Positions 33,170 through 45,260 of a stretch of DNA of 64,000 bases are shown piece by piece. Positions within the stretch are counted from its first letter, which is position 1; every line of letters begins with the position of its first letter. The DNA lies in assembly GCA_965644295.1 (NCBI GenBank), contig CBFFRP010000058.1, forward strand, positions 62,001-126,000, in the 5' to 3' direction. The position numbers were made by a program, and so were the translations under genes. The DNA comes from Paraphysomonas bandaiensis (lineage: Eukaryota; Chrysophyceae). A model generated the notes under the pieces. The model was not told the DNA's origin. It worked only from the letters and a program-made list of their open reading frames with translations, and did no database searches.

Positions 33170-36100
33170 ATGGATAGCAAGGAAGTGTTTCGAGTAAGAG
33201 AGGCTGGTAGTGGAGATATATATACGATACGGTTGGACACTGTGGACTTCAGGTAAATATAACATATAGTGTATATAGCATACACCACACGTCACTCTAC
33301 AGTACTAGATACCCATACTATACCATACTATACATATATACCTGCATAACACACTATACCATACATATAACACACTATACCATACATATAACACACTATA
33401 CCATACATATAACGCACTATACCATACATATAACACACTATACCATACATATAACACACTATACCATACATATAACACACTATACCATACATATAACACA
33501 CTATACCATACATATAACACACTATACCATACATATAACACACTATACCATACATATAACACACTATACCATACATATAACACACTATACCATACATATA
33601 ACACACTATACCATACATATAACACACTATACCATACATATAACACACTATACCATACATATAACACACTATACCATACATATAACACACTATACCATAC
33701 ATATAACACACTATACCATACATATAACACACTATACCATACATATAACACACTATACCATACATATAACACACTATACCATACATATAACACACTATAC
33801 CATACATATAACACACTATACCATACATATAACACACTATACCATACATATAACACACTATACCATACATATAACACACTATACCATACATATAACACAC
33901 TATACCATACATATAACACACTATACCATACATATAACACACTATACCATACATATAACACACTATACCATACATATAACACACTATACCATACATATAA
34001 CACACTATACCATACATATAACACACTATACCATACATATAACACACTATACCATACATATAACACACTATACCATACATATAACACACTATACCATACA
34101 TATAACACACTATACCATACATATAACACACTATACCATACATATAACGCACTATACCATACATATAACACACTATACCATACATATAACACACTATACC
34201 ATACATATAACACACTATACCATACTATACATATATACCTGCATAACACACTATACCATACATATAACACACTATACCATACATATAACACACTATACCA
34301 TACATATAACACACTATACCATACATATAACACACTATACCATACATATAACACACTATACCATACATATAACACACTATACTATACTACATATATATAA
34401 TACTATACTATATAGGTAACACCGTACTATACATTTAACACACTACGCTATACTGTACGATATACATATATAGCACACTATGTCATACTGTACATATAAC
34501 ACACAATACTATACATCTACATAGTACTACACTATACATATATATAACACACTATACCATACATATAACACACTATACTGTACTACACTTGTATATAATA
34601 CTATACTATATAGGTAACACACTATACCATACATATAACACACTATACCATACATATAACACACTATACCATACATATAACACACTATACCATACATATA
34701 ACACACTATACTATACATATAACACACTATACCATACATATAACACACTATACCATACATATAATTCTATACTATATAGGTAGCACAATACTATACATTT
34801 AACACACTATACAATACTATACTATACTGCCACATAGCACACAACACTATACTATACATATAACACATCACACTATAATGTACTACATATATATATAATA
34901 CTATACTATATAGGTAACACCGTACTATACATTTAACACACTACGCTATACTATACGATATATATATATAGCACACTATGTCATACTGTACATATAACAC
35001 ACAATACTATACATATGCATAATACTATACTGTACATATAACACACAATACTACACTACACTGACATTTAACTCACCACACTATACTATACATATATATA
35101 TAATACTATACTATATAGGTAACACACTACACAATACTATACATTTATCACACTACGCTATGCTATAGGATATACATATATAGCACGCTATACCATACTG
35201 TACATGTAACACACAATACTATACATATATATAGTACTATACTATACTGTACATATAACACACTATACTATACATATAACACATCATACTATACTAGCAT
35301 ATAACACACAATACTATACTGTACTATACATATATAAACACTAAACTATACATTTAACACTCCACACTACACTATATACTATGCTATACTTATATAGCAC
35401 GCTATACTATACTGTACAATAAAGCACACTGCACTGCACTATATCATAGAGTAATATATATTATATACGCGCTATAGAACTTGCATGTATATAACATAGT
35501 ATACTGTAATGTAGCGTAATATACAATAATAATATATAACTGCTACAGTAATATAATATAGTGTAATATACTAGAAATCTATGCATGTATAAAACACACT
35601 ATACTATGGCGTAATATATACTATATATAAAACTATACTCTGTGCACTATACGACCATACTGTCGAATATAACTATGCGTTTTTAAACACACCATAATAT
35701 TACCATATAACATACACTAGTTATATTATACAACACAACTGCACTACCTAACTCATTGATGATTGTAGTTTACACGCACTGCGAACCTGTCTATCGACCT
35801 TCTCTGGTATTCCACCCAGTGACCAGATACTTTTAATTGGGCCCCCATACAAATCCCTCGAATCAAAGGTATGGATTGACTCGCTATTATCTAATATTTG
35901 CTTTGTATTAATGTATGATATAGTTTACATTTAATCTACAAGAGAACGGTCAATTGATTTTTCTATATGATCGAAGGAAATTTTCTGATGATTTTTTGTC
36001 AATGAGTGACATACGGCTGAAGCCTTTTGATATTCCCGAGCCGGGATTAACTGGTGAGTAGATATCACAGTTACAATTTTTATAATCACAGAATCGATAG

Positions 36101-39100
36101 GTAACCCAATGTCATTGTCCTTGGGGGATTCTACATCACCCATACTGCGAGTAATACCTGATTACGAACGGCAGTATTTGATACACTTGAGAAAGTTTGT
36201 ACTCTATTATATTATGCAGATGTAATGACCCTGATTACTAATTGCTTCAGAGGAGAAGCATTTCTAGATGCCTCCGAAGAGGCGGGAGCATCTTGCAGGC
36301 GGTGTGTCGCCCAGATGGAGGTGATATGGTGTGATTAGGTTGTGGTTGTTGATATATTCTTGCTATAAAGGTCCAGTGCCAGGCCATGGAGGCTCTGATT
36401 TCCAGCCTTACTGAGCACTATAATATCACCCAATCTAACTTTGAATGTATAAAGGTTAGATAATATACTGTTTTAAGTTTTGTTATGACGTTACATTACC
36501 TTTAGCGAAAGCAGAGTCTCCTACAACATAATCATATATCTCTTCTGGACTTTTTTGATCAAAACTTGTCGCGACTAGGACGTGTACCTCTTCATCCCAC
36601 TCTTCGGAACTCTACTGATGCTTCATGGATGTGTAATACCTTGCTGGACACTGTTCCAATGGACAAGGAACGAGCATGGGTAGATAAGTGTCGTCACGGA
36701 CATCGTAAAATTCTTGAAAATTTGGCACATCTACAAAAGATTTTCGTTGCCATAGCTGAAGACTTGAAAGATGTAGATGTGTCAGAATTACGAAAAGATG
36801 TACAGGGAAGTATAAAGCTCATGGAGAGTATTGAGGCCCGAATTCATACACAAAGGTTTTGTATGCGAGAGCTACGGGAAGCTTATCGCAATATTCATGA
36901 CAGCTTATCGACAATTGTTGATCGTTCCCTGATTTCTGACGATTTGAGAAATACATCAGAATATATGTCCTTAGTGCAGTCCACGGAGGACGAATCAACT
37001 AATATTGTGAAGAGTCTTGCATTGGGAGCCCGCAAACAGGTCCATTCCATGCTCATGTATAGGCATTCGTGTGAAAGTGTTTGATTGGTGTATGCAGGAG
37101 GTGGAAGTTATACTCCTTATGGAAACGCGGTGCCGTGACATTATGAAGGACAAGGATGTCATTGCAGAGGCTAAAAATAAACTCACTAGGTGTGCAAGTG
37201 CATAAAATTATGTATAACATTATCAAATTCGTTGTGTATAACACCATGCCAAGTAGGGCCATACGACATACTATGCAGCAAGCCGCAGTTATACAGTCTG
37301 ATATTCGGTTCAAGTTAAAAACATCTCTTGAACGGATATATGAAAGGGTGCGAGAACACAATGGGTACTTTAAGCATTTACAGAATATTCGCTTTCTACC
37401 TGAGGCCTACAGAGACTTTCTTTACGAGGTCATTCGACGAAGACAATACACTGAGGTAGTGAGCCGCATATGAGTATATCAGTGTGTCGTGGTCCATATG
37501 TTTTGAACATTATGTAGAAGTGTGTAGACCGAAAGGTGTCATGTGAACTTTATGGCAGGAGTTTGAAGCTATAGTTGAAGACTACGAAACAAAAATATCA
37601 ACTATTAGGAATGAGGAAACAAAGTACGATGTGCTTTTGTATTATGCCATAGTGAGTCATGTTTTATCTTTTTAGAAATCGAGAACATTTCTTGTCGACA
37701 GTGGGGTGTTGTCTACCTCCTTTGTTCTTTGATAGAGTACCATCACTGGATGAGAAACCCCCACGCTTTTCTGTCTGTGTTACTGAGGTTAGTGGGGTGG
37801 TTACAAGCGAAAGTGATGCTCCTACTGATAGATTGATTCTTTTACTCTAAAGGGACAGTATCTTCCTGAAGTGCACCATGAAGACATCATAGCAATCATG
37901 GAGACAGGGGTTTACGGGAGTGTCACCTGCAGAGGATTCTGTTCTGGGAGCCCTCGAGCGAGAAATATAGCCGAAAATGTAGACAAGATAGTTGAAGTTA
38001 ATATGGTGACTAGTGAGGATGATAGATTAAAGGTTCGTGGGCATAGATGCCAAAGTGTAATGTAGCGCACTGTTTTAGATAATGAAGGAAATTGATATGT
38101 CTGTAGCAACTGGAGCTGGAGAACATTTACCTACGACAGCTACTGGCAAGTCAGTCCAGTGATTCCCATGAACGCTCCTTGGCAGTATCCCCATCTATAC
38201 AAGAAATTTTGTCGCAGCTACTGGAGGACCTGTACTCTATCACTAGCAGCACGGTGATATTGAATGGCGAGAAAGACGGTCAACATGAGGTTTTGATTGG
38301 GGCATATGGGGAAGAAGAGTTGCATAAGAGTGCAGATTTAAGAGTATCAGAGGTTGGACATATTCATCTGTGTAATACATAGATAACATGTCTGTATCTA
38401 TGAATGTAAAACCAACGCACATCTATTACAGCCGGTATAATTTCTATATATTGGATGTCTCAGATACTTGATATTATTGAAAAAGTAAATAGGAGTATAA
38501 GACGCACTCAACAGGCATTTGATGAAAAGGTATTATACTGTTATGGTAGTTCTCTCGCTTTATTGAATGTGGTGCAGTTGAAGTGTCTGAGCAGCGGGGA
38601 TAAAGTCGTGCAGACGAAATGCTCTCTTGATATCAGAATAGAAAATCCATCTGCAACTCGATGTCCCGTACCCACAATATCATTTTTGTCCTTTGAAGTT
38701 GGAAACATTGCTCTGTTCCTTCCCACAAAGTGCGCCTATTCTTACATAGCCCTGCTATAATGTTGTTAATAGTGTATTTAGTAAGCAGGACGTGTACTTG
38801 GCGTTCTCAAAAGCCAGGTGTCCTAATAGATATCTATCACAGGTGTGAAGTTATTCTGCCGTTATTCATATGACACAACTTTTTTGTTATTCGAATGTTG
38901 GTATATTTACTTTTAAATATCTTATCTACGTTTTTAGGACTCTCTGCGTAATTTCAAGACATCTGATGCCGATAACCCTGGTTTTATTGTTGGTAGAATT
39001 ATTTACATTGAAGCCAAGGTGGCTTCGAAGGATGATCCACTTCCAGGAATCGGTCCAGCTTCCAATCCACTCCGTCTAAGTGATGGTGTTAAATACTTTC

Positions 39101-39288
39101 TCATGGATGTAGAGCAGATTTTCTTTGGAGCACCTACAGTAGGAGCCTGTCTACTGCTATATTATGTCATGTAATCGTTTGTGCAGGGTACAATAAATGA
39201 GAAAAAGAGTCCCAACACTGGACTTGTGGGTTCCGGTACACATTCTTTTGTGATGAGGGGCAGCCCATCCACAGAAAATAAAGGATAA
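33170..39288 (+). CDS. ATG11: ATG11/RB1CC1(FIP200)-like autophagy scaffold, 18 exons
   Basis: Exons: 33170-33252, 35769-35868, 35945-36053, 36092-36221, 36251-36320, 36371-36454, 36506-37039, 37098-37189, 37257-37455, 37559-37638, 37676-37787, 37853-38032, 38107-38352, 38464-38529, 38578-38729, 38773-38842, 38938-39138, 39187-39288. They sum to 870 codons in frame. Residues 1-97 form the ubiquitin-like start (DIYTIRLDTVDFS, IPPSDQILLIGPPYKSL, LIFLYDRRKFS). The ATG17-like region follows (SPILRVIPDYERQY, VQCQAMEALISSLTEHY, GRVPLHPTL, FLPEAYRDFLYEVIRRRQY near 450), then coiled coil (LELENIYLRQLLASQ). The C-terminal ATG11/Claw domain is about 700-850 (ISFLSFEVGNIALFLPT, GFIVGRIIYIEAK, YFLMDVEQI). 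The protein would recruit autophagy initiation factors and cargo receptors. Intron 1 is 2,516 nt and holds a minisatellite. Some splice choices (the 29- and 37-nt introns) are uncertain. Confidence 0.85.
33345..34383. repeat. 21-bp minisatellite in intron 1 of the ATG11-like gene
   Basis: Nearly 50 copies of a 21-bp unit (CCATACATATAACACACTAT plus A). Units are almost identical; two carry ACGCAC for ACACAC at 33411 and 34146, exactly 35 units apart. One interruption (CCATACTATACATATATACC...) lies at about 34221-34240 and resembles the left boundary at 33326-33340. Because 21 is a multiple of 3, an endless MYGIVCY frame appears on the minus strand; it is not treated as a gene. Confidence 0.97.
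34384..35460. repeat. diverged higher-order repeat following the minisatellite
   Basis: A block containing TACTATACTATATAGGTAAC, ACATTTAACACACTACGCTA and CACACTATGTCATACTGTAC occurs at 34392-34514 and again at 34882-35004, with a more decayed copy at 35098-35224. A second short run of the 21-bp unit (34615-34760) lies between. The region looks like an older, degenerate part of the same intronic array. Confidence 0.85.
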
Positions 39289-40144
39289 GATTTTATATTT
39301 ATCAATTGGCTATTAACACTCACCAGCAGATATGTATTTCGTAGAGGCAGAGCTTTTTATGTTTGGGCTAGAAATTATGACGTGAATTCTTTTGATTATG
39401 TTGTATGTGTGTGATATGAGTATATTTTAATACCTGATTTTTAATACTTTTCAAACAAACGAATCCGTCTATAAATATCAAGTAAATTGCGTTTGCTCAA
39501 TCAAGTAGTAAATATCTTATTATTAGCGATAGGCGTTTATTATTAACTATTGCAGTTATTATTAATAATAATATATTGATATATAATATTATATTGGGCG
39601 TTAAGAAGAAAACATGCGATCCACAAGTGCTTGTTGAACCAAAGGAACAGCAGTTCGAGGCGCCGTGGGATCATTCCTTGTCGCAAGTGTGTCATGATAA
39701 TCTTGGCTCTGCTGCACAAACGCTCCACACAATGTTAGTTGTCCTGAATAAAGGTTTGGTCGATCGATACTGGGTGTCAAGCTGTCGTCCGAACTTCTTG
39801 TTGGTGGCTCTCTGTGGCTTTAAAATATAGCACTACTTACTGTACGATGTAGTTGAAAATACCAGTTAACGAGCATATTCATACATATAACTCAGCAGTC
39901 ACTATATATTCACGGTATGGAATGTAGGAACTACAATCTAAGCTTTCAAGAAAGGAAAAACTTCTTGTTGCCTTGCTTCGAGTAAGAAAGAAAGGAATTG
40001 GTTAATTGCTTGACAGTTAAAGTACTAATTTCTAATATCGAACATATTATATTTTACTTATAGCAGCACACTCAGTGAGGCTACATTCGTGAAACTACCA
40101 TCCGCTACCATATTAAATTATACTTGTAGTAGCTGAGTACTGGC
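39289..40144. other. intergenic, possible retroelement scrap
   Basis: No gene is supported. On the minus strand near 39600-39690 a frame reads LATRNDPTAPRTAVPLVQQA then LVDRMFSS and a stop, which looks protein-like and may be a degraded retroelement or host exon fragment. Confidence 0.35.
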
Positions 40145-40421
40145 TGAACAACGTTAAAAGAGATATAGTGAAATTGTGATGTTGTAGCACTGTGATTGTG
40201 GAGACAAATCAATCACCAATACCGAAATTCTGTTTTACAAATCGTATCTTTAACAGCTACTATATTTTCGTTTCTTTATATAGACTTTTAATACAGCTAC
40301 TCGTATATTGTAGTCCTATAGATTCCGTATTTCATTGTTGCATAGAATACAGGATTGCTACTAGCGATCTTCAACAAGCTTCAAAAGTACGCACGACATA
40401 GGAGTTGGTTGTAGTTCAATA
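40145..40421 (-). repeat. solo LTR of the Copia family, inverse orientation
   Basis: Read on the minus strand from 40421, the sequence TATTGAACTACAACCAACTC, then a CGTGCGTACTT block, ATCGCTAGTAG, CCTGTATTCTATG, AATATAGTAGCTGTTAAAGA and GCTACAACATCA follow in the same order as the 3' LTR at 16733 onward. No coding part of the element adjoins it, so it is probably a solo LTR left by recombination. Confidence 0.75.
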
Positions 40422-41139
40422 GAACATGAATAGCGTTCTTCATCGTTGCAGGTAATTCTCAGAATTGTTCGATATTATAATAATAGGTGAGCTATGTGAT
40501 TAGGAGGTGTAATTTACGATTAATCATATATAATTTCAAAGGCACACAAGCATGATGAACAATATAATATATCAATACTATGCAACAGGGCTGCGACGCA
40601 GGTTGTAGTCAATTATTATTGCAATTATTACTTACTGTCTCAATTTCAATTATCGCAATTAACAACCTTTCGACCCTATTGGTTGATTGGTTGTGGCATG
40701 CAAGTTCTTGATGTAACGAGTTTCCTGATTAAGGCGTGCTATGATGGTAAAACAATCATAAATATATTGTAGCAAGCAAAATAAATAATTGCTAAATTGA
40801 TATTGCAATCCAATACATTTTACCCGGTCCTGTATAACCATAAGTACCTTATATAGATAAATATTATATATATTAGTAACCGAAATTACTTCCTTTGTAA
40901 CAACTTTTTGGTTTCAGCTGTTGTGCACACTATTAACTCACTTCCATTGCACTATATACCTAAAGCAGAACTCAACAGCGAATAGTGTTACCTTTCCAGT
41001 AAGTCACGCTGTTAAGACAGTTGCGAGCCGACAAAGCACTTGGTGGGTGTTCCAGACCAGTGGGGAATGCTAGGTCGTATTGAAGTACAATTTTCTGTTT
41101 AGATATGTATATAAAATGAAGCGCTATTATGGTATACTA
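40422..41139. other. intergenic
   Basis: AT-rich with no supported gene or RNA. Confidence 0.45.
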
Positions 41140-42866
41140 TTAACTAGTCTCTACACTCCAAAGTGAACTGAAATCAAAATCATCACTAAACAATTTAGAA
41201 TACTTCAACGCACTCTTTACCCATTCGGGTAACTCTGCAACAGAGGAGAACTGCCTTCTTAGAAATTTGGACACATACAATTTATATGCTTCCTCACCAT
41301 CGAGAATGGCCTACACAACACTATCACGAGTGATTTGTAAAGGCATATATCGACACTTACTTGTCGCATGGTTCGCATCAGGCGCATCATATAGGCGATG
41401 TTGTGCATTGTCAAAAGCTGTGCTGCCAGAGGAACGTTGTTCTTGAAAAGTAAATGAAGATAGGCAACTGTGTACTCCCTACATGCGAGACACGAGCATT
41501 CTGAGTCAACTGGCTCGACAATTTTGGCGCACTCTTTCGCCTTTAGCCGTATACTACCGGATGGAACTAGAGCCACACCAAATCTAGCGGTCCGTGTGGG
41601 AAACACACAGTCAAACCTATAAACACCATGGCCAATAAATACATGAGTATTAAGAGAAAAGCGACAACATACATGTCTACACCGAGTGCAACACAGACCA
41701 CCAAATCAACAGGGTAGCCAACACCCATCACGTAAATGGGTTTGTGGGACGGAAGGCGCGCCGTGCACTGAAAATGAAAATATAATAGAGTAAGTTACGT
41801 CATTCATAATTCCGAAGAATATAACATACATGTGCAACCACCCTCCAGAAGCTTTCCTTGTCCTCTCCACCTGCCAGACCTCCAATGGCATAACCAGGTA
41901 AGTCTCGGCTTATCATTCCCTCTAAGCAAATATCTCTTAGACCTCCGGGTGAAACATCGAGACCTCCTTGAATGATGCCAAACAGGTTCTGCTCATGAGG
42001 GCGTTTGTGTGCGGCTATGCAGCGGTCCAGCCACCGTATAGACCTGGCGGTAGCCTCTTTGAAACGCTCCATGTCCTCTGATACACTACTGACTACATCA
42101 TCGAGCTGCATGATAATATCTGCTCCAATTTCATTCTACAATAAATGTATTAAATAGTTTTACTCATGGTGGCAAAAGTCACCTGGCATTTAATGGACTC
42201 TTCAGGAGTGAGAAGCATCTCAGTTCCATCCATAGGTGAGCGAAATCGAACACCTTCCTCTGTAATCTGTAGTATACTGTGATGTATAATCGTTATTGCG
42301 GAGTTTTCGTACCTCTGCAAGGTCAAGTAGTGACACCATTTGAAACCCCCCACTATCAGTTAAGAGGTTATTTTTCCAGTTCATAAACTTATGCAGCCCT
42401 CCAAACTCATCAAGTAGTTGAGTTCCAGGTTGTAGTGCCAGGTGATAAGTGTTTCCTAATATAATTTCTGGGGAGAGGGCCTCATCATATAGCTGTTCAG
42501 TGGATAGACCTTTTATAGTACCTGCAATAGAATACAGTTAATACAGATATAGATACTAGTGTAAGCTATAGTCCTACTCCTACCCTTTGTTCCAACAGGC
42601 ATGAAGACGGGTGTACGAACATTTCCATGTGGCTGCATTTCACCCATTAATAATATGAATGCACATGTATATACGAGTGTATGTATTATCCTATCTTACC
42701 TACCTACCTACCTACATACATACATACGCACATCCATATATATGGTATGTACATCCATATCTCTATACATACATATATATACATATATGTGGTATTAACT
42801 TACTAGTATCAAGTTACTTGCTCTTGCAAAATTCACTGTTGAAAGTACATCAAATTGCAATGCCAT
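41140..42866 (-). CDS. QTRT1: queuine tRNA-ribosyltransferase catalytic subunit (TGT)
   Basis: Eight exons: 42866-42804, 42632-42584, 42521-42313, 42266-42183, 42135-41830, 41767-41673, 41616-41361, 41310-41140, totalling 410 residues in frame. Introns are 46-62 nt except intron 1 (171 nt). Landmarks are [46 protein letters not shown] (D93, catalytic), [78 protein letters not shown] (second catalytic Asp) and the zinc site CSCLAC plus the His of TMHNIAY. The enzyme swaps guanine for queuine at the wobble position of GUN-anticodon tRNAs, usually with a QTRT2 partner. Queuine is normally salvaged from bacteria or diet. Confidence 0.95.
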
Positions 42867-43417
42867 TGTGTACTATAAACAGATAAGAGAGATTGATTAG
42901 TAATGATAGTAATAGAGTGATGAACTTAAGGATGATAGTGTATATATATGGTGAGGTTAATTGATATGGATGCATTTTGATATTTTGAGACGAATATAAG
43001 GGATTTATAGTGAAATGTTCTATAAAATAGGAATATTCACATTTTCAAGCTCCGAATAATAGGAATTTTATGTATTTTCTCAGGTCCTGCACCATATACA
43101 GCAGTCGGTATATCACTTGATGGTGGGCATTCGCAGCACTACACGCACTACATCAGTACAGTCATAGCCTGCTGCTGTTGATGTACAGTGTTGACTAAGT
43201 CTACGATAGAACAACCATCCCATCTACAGTACTACGAATGTGGTATGGAAACATACAGTGTACATACTGCCATACCATACAGCAGTAGTACATATACATA
43301 TATACATACCTCGCACTGTACATACCCCCCAACATATATATACATATATATACATATATATTCACATTACATCATCTCACTTATATTAAACTAACCTTAT
43401 ATTATATAATTATTACA
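42867..43417. promoter_or_regulatory. divergent promoter space, QTRT1 / PRP18
   Basis: 551 bp between two start codons. It contains a long run of alternating TA/CATA steps (43290-43365). No defined site is recognised. Confidence 0.4.
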
Positions 43418-44631
43418 ATGGATTTATTAAAAGCAGAAATTGAAAAAAAAAGAAAAGCAACATCTGAATTAATTCAACAAACTAACCCTAATAAAGTAGG
43501 GAAAACACGGTACATCAGACAAGGAGATATTATCAAATTAGAAGAACAACGTCGACTTGAATTACAACAAAAACTTGATAATGAACGTATATCATTACGT
43601 CATAATTCATATACAAATGAAATGAATACTATATCAAATGAATCAGTTATAACATCATATGATACATTATCTATATTACCAATAGAAAAAATTAAAGAAA
43701 GACTTCGTAAACTTGGACATCCTATAACATTATTTGGTGAAAGTGATAATGAACGTGTGTCAAGATTAGCTACAGCAGAAAGTGAAGTTAATGAAGAAGA
43801 TGATTATCGTCTTACTGCTGCAGGTCACACTACAAAGAATACATTCCTAGGTGCAACTGGTGATAAGCCACATTCTCGTCGTGTGGAAGGTGACACTGAA
43901 GGAGTAAATGATGAGGATGGTGGGGGGGATGAGGATGGTGAGAGGTCGGGCTCTTTCAAACGAGGAGAGATAGCGACGTCGTACTCCACAACGCCTGGGC
44001 TATCTAAGGAAAAAATAGTTTACAAATACTTCCGAAACCTGCTCAAGCAGTGGGAATGGGATCTAGATGACAGGGAAGATAAAGAAAAGGCCACAACGAA
44101 AGGTGCGACAATATGTATTTCAAGAAGGCCATATTAATGGTATATCCAGGAAAAATGGAGACCAAGACGCAGAAGCAGTGCAAGGATTATATCCGCCCGC
44201 TGTTCAAACTGTGCAAAAAGTGTGAGGTTCCTCCAGATATACTTCTCAAGCTCGTCAAGGTGACGTTATACAGAAACCTTTTTGACAATCGTAATTATTG
44301 TGATTGTACAGATAGTTGAGTACTGCGAACAAGGTAACTTCAGATTGGCCCATGATGAATATCTCCAGGCAGCTATAGGAAAGTCAGCCTGGCCTATTGG
44401 ACTTACCATGGTTGGCATTCACGAGAGATCAGGTGGACATAACTCTGCATACACAACGCATATCATTAGTTTATATATTTTTGCTCAGGGCGAGAGAAAA
44501 TTTCTACGTCTAAGGTTGCTCATGTGATGAATAACGAGCTGCAGAGAAAGTATTTTACGTCAGTAAAGCGCTTAATGTCTTATGCACAAACGAAGCGTCC
44601 AGATATACCCCCGTCTATGAAATCTCTCTAG
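43418..44631 (+). CDS. PRP18: pre-mRNA splicing factor PRP18
   Basis: Exons 43418-44102, 44150-44259, 44312-44432 and 44489-44631 give 352 residues; introns are 47, 52 and 56 nt. The N-terminal part has the PRP4-like splicing-factor motif near 86-115 (LPIEKIKERLRKLGHPITLF, then GESDNERVSRL). The C-terminal Prp18 domain has YFRNLLKQWEWDL, TQKQCKDYIRPLFKLCK, FRLAHDEYLQAAIG, WPIGLTMVGIHERSGREK and VAHVMNNELQRKY, all hallmarks of the family. It acts in the second step of splicing in the spliceosome (with SLU7/PRP22), fitting a genome with many short introns. The first ~125 codons are extremely AT-rich; GC rises sharply from the Asp/Glu/Gly-rich linker onward. Confidence 0.95.
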
Positions 44632-45260
44632 TGTGAAATATGAATTCAATAATAATTATTTTATTATGTACTGCGATGATTTAATTTTCGCCAAGGAAAC
44701 CTACGATTTTGTACAATATTAATATTAAGCGACTCCCGTAGGTATATATTTAGAATTGAGAGAACGATGTTTATAGTTTTTAGCATATTTGCTAGTAGTC
44801 TAGTTGCACTCTCAAGCTAGAACGCATGTTAGATATTGGGGCTTCACATGCTTGGCTTTAGTAGGAACTCACACTTATTGAAACACTTTTCCTGTTCCAT
44901 TCTTTTAAACTTTCGAAGCAGTGTGTATTTCCCACTGTGAGCGACAGTACATCTCTGCGTTGTGCGGTCAGAATCTGCGCGTACTTTACACATGCAATCG
45001 AATAGCTTGCTAGTCGGTGAGTTTTCAAAATTAACATGTATTCTTTACGTTACATATTCGAGATATGCTGTACACGGATGACACATCCTCGGAATGGGGT
45101 ACACGGAATGGATATTATTATATACCTTTTCACCATTCACTACTTGTACAAGACTAAAACACAAGTATAACGACCAAATTTACTACTGAGTGCATGCTAC
45201 AACACATGCTGATTTCTGTCACAATACTATACAATATAACGACCACGGTGCAATCGAATA
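44632..45260. other. intergenic between convergent genes
   Basis: No supported gene. Confidence 0.45.

Noticed and set aside
33305-34375. 356-codon minus-strand ORF of MYGIVCY/YSVLYVW-type repeats
   Set aside because: It is produced by the 21-bp minisatellite (a multiple of 3) inside an intron of the opposite strand.
33345-34383. CRISPR-like array
   Set aside because: Units are contiguous 21-mers without spacers, and the host is eukaryotic.
35931-36143. 70-codon minus-strand ORF starting MGDVESPKDND
   Set aside because: It is antisense to two exons of the ATG11-like gene, which has family similarity and consistent splice phases.
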